5,577 nucleotides of DNA from Saprospiraceae bacterium. GTDB lineage: Bacteria; Bacteroidota; Bacteroidia; Chitinophagales; Saprospiraceae. Position numbers and translations under genes: made by a program. The stretch's first letter is position 1, and each line of letters starts with the position of its first letter. Below the pieces are notes generated by a model. That model did not search any database, was not told where the DNA came from, and worked only from the letters and a program-made list of their open reading frames with translations. Where the stretch lies: the NCBI GenBank assembly GCA_013001805.1, contig JABDLW010000337.1:1-5577 (forward strand). Direction: 5' to 3'. Below, piece after piece: positions 5,012-5,577 of the stretch.

Positions 5012-5577
5012 ATGGAAAGAAGAACATTTCTCCGGACCACGGCCAGGGGTGCCACGGTGCTCCCTTTCTTAGCCGGCCTCCCCATGGCTGTAACCGCCGC
5101 TCCGCAGTTGAAGAAACTAACCATCCTCCACACCAATGATGTGCACAGCCGGATCGATCCATTTCCGATGGATGGCAGTCGAACCGAAGGTCTGGGAGGA
5201 GCCGCCCGCCGTGCTAAGTTGATCGAACAGATTCGTCTCGAAGAATCGAATGTACTTTTACTCGATAGTGGCGATATATTTCAGGGCACACCTTATTTCA
5301 ATTTCTTTGCCGGTGAACTGGAGATTAAGATAATGACCGAGATGGGCTATTATGCGACAACGATCGGCAACCACGATTTTGACGCGGGTTTGGAAGGTCT
5401 GCTCCGGCAAATGCCCCATGCATCCTTTCCTTTTATCGTCAGCAACTATGATTTTAGCGACACTCCTCTCCATCAGAAAACCTTGCCTTATCAGGTATTC
5501 GATAAAGCCGGTATCCGGGTGGGTGTGCTTGGTGTAGGCATCGAATTGCAGGGCCTGGTTCCCGAAAAACTGTATGG
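5012..5577 (+). CDS. Tat-exported metallophosphatase, 5'-nucleotidase N-terminal domain (3' end cut by window edge)
   Basis: The first 188 codons are seen. The N-terminus MERRTFLRTTARGATVLPFL fits a twin-arginine signal (RRTFLR), with a hydrophobic stretch to about 28 and a likely signal peptidase I site after A29 or A30. The mature part is a calcineurin-like metallophosphatase of the UshA/5'-nucleotidase group: ILHTNDVHSRID (38-49, with D43 and H45), LDSGDIFQGTP (84-94, D88) and TTIGNHDFDAG (116-126, N120 and H121). These are the expected ligands of a dinuclear metal centre that hydrolyses phosphate esters such as nucleoside monophosphates. It directly follows the gene for the matching C-terminal domain, so the two probably work as one enzyme split in two. 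Whether it carries its own C-terminal domain cannot be seen; the arrangement predicts a protein of about 300 residues. The stop of the upstream gene is 8 bp before this ATG. Confidence 0.93.
   Translation, partial: MERRTFLRTTARGATVLPFLAGLPMAVTAAPQLKKLTILHTNDVHSRIDPFPMDGSRTEGLGGAARRAKLIEQIRLEESNVLLLDSGDIFQGTPYFNFFAGELEIKIMTEMGYYATTIGNHDFDAGLEGLLRQMPHASFPFIVSNYDFSDTPLHQKTLPYQVFDKAGIRVGVLGVGIELQGLVPEKLY

Overview
The window looks like chromosomal DNA of a member of the Bacteroidota, perhaps of the Saprospiria (Lewinella/Haliscomenobacter type). Three intergenic sites carry the exact octamer TACTTTTG, which fits the Bacteroidota -7 promoter consensus TAnnTTTG. Start codons lack Shine-Dalgarno sequences and sit behind AT-rich leaders. 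Several proteins (the Cys-rich putative lipoprotein, the DUF-type membrane protein and the split 5'-nucleotidase pair) resemble types I associate with this phylum. The phylum call is fairly firm; the class is a guess.

Layout: (1) 1-529, minus strand: a nearly complete Cys-rich exported protein, cut by the left edge. (2) 530-644: a divergent intergenic region with a good promoter for the next gene. (3) 645-1910, plus strand: icd, NADP-dependent isocitrate dehydrogenase of the TCA cycle. (4) 1911-2835: about 925 bp with no convincing gene, where icd and the minus-strand pair converge. It has an AT-stem hairpin and a GC-stem hairpin just after icd and a nested inverted repeat near 2710-2763. (5) 2836-3586, minus strand: an A-type Fe-S carrier (HesB/IscA/SufA family) followed 40 bp later by a VOC-fold protein, probably one transcript. 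(6) 3587-3705: a divergent promoter region with back-to-back TACTTTTG boxes. (7) 3706-5577, plus strand: a tight three-gene operon of a small membrane-anchored protein, a lipoprotein carrying only the 5'-nucleotidase C-terminal domain (4-bp ATGA overlap), and a Tat-exported metallophosphatase carrying only the N-terminal catalytic domain (8-bp gap, cut by the right edge).

The genes on the left and in the middle are housekeeping or small accessory functions. The functional unit that stands out is the last operon. Its two exported proteins correspond to the two halves of a UshA-type 5'-nucleotidase, encoded separately, in reverse order and with different export signals. They probably act together outside the cytoplasm in nucleotide or phosphate-ester scavenging. 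I see no phage, IS, CRISPR, tRNA or rRNA, and no clearly new biological system. The split nucleotidase and the repeat-bearing gene-poor stretch are the parts most worth a second look.
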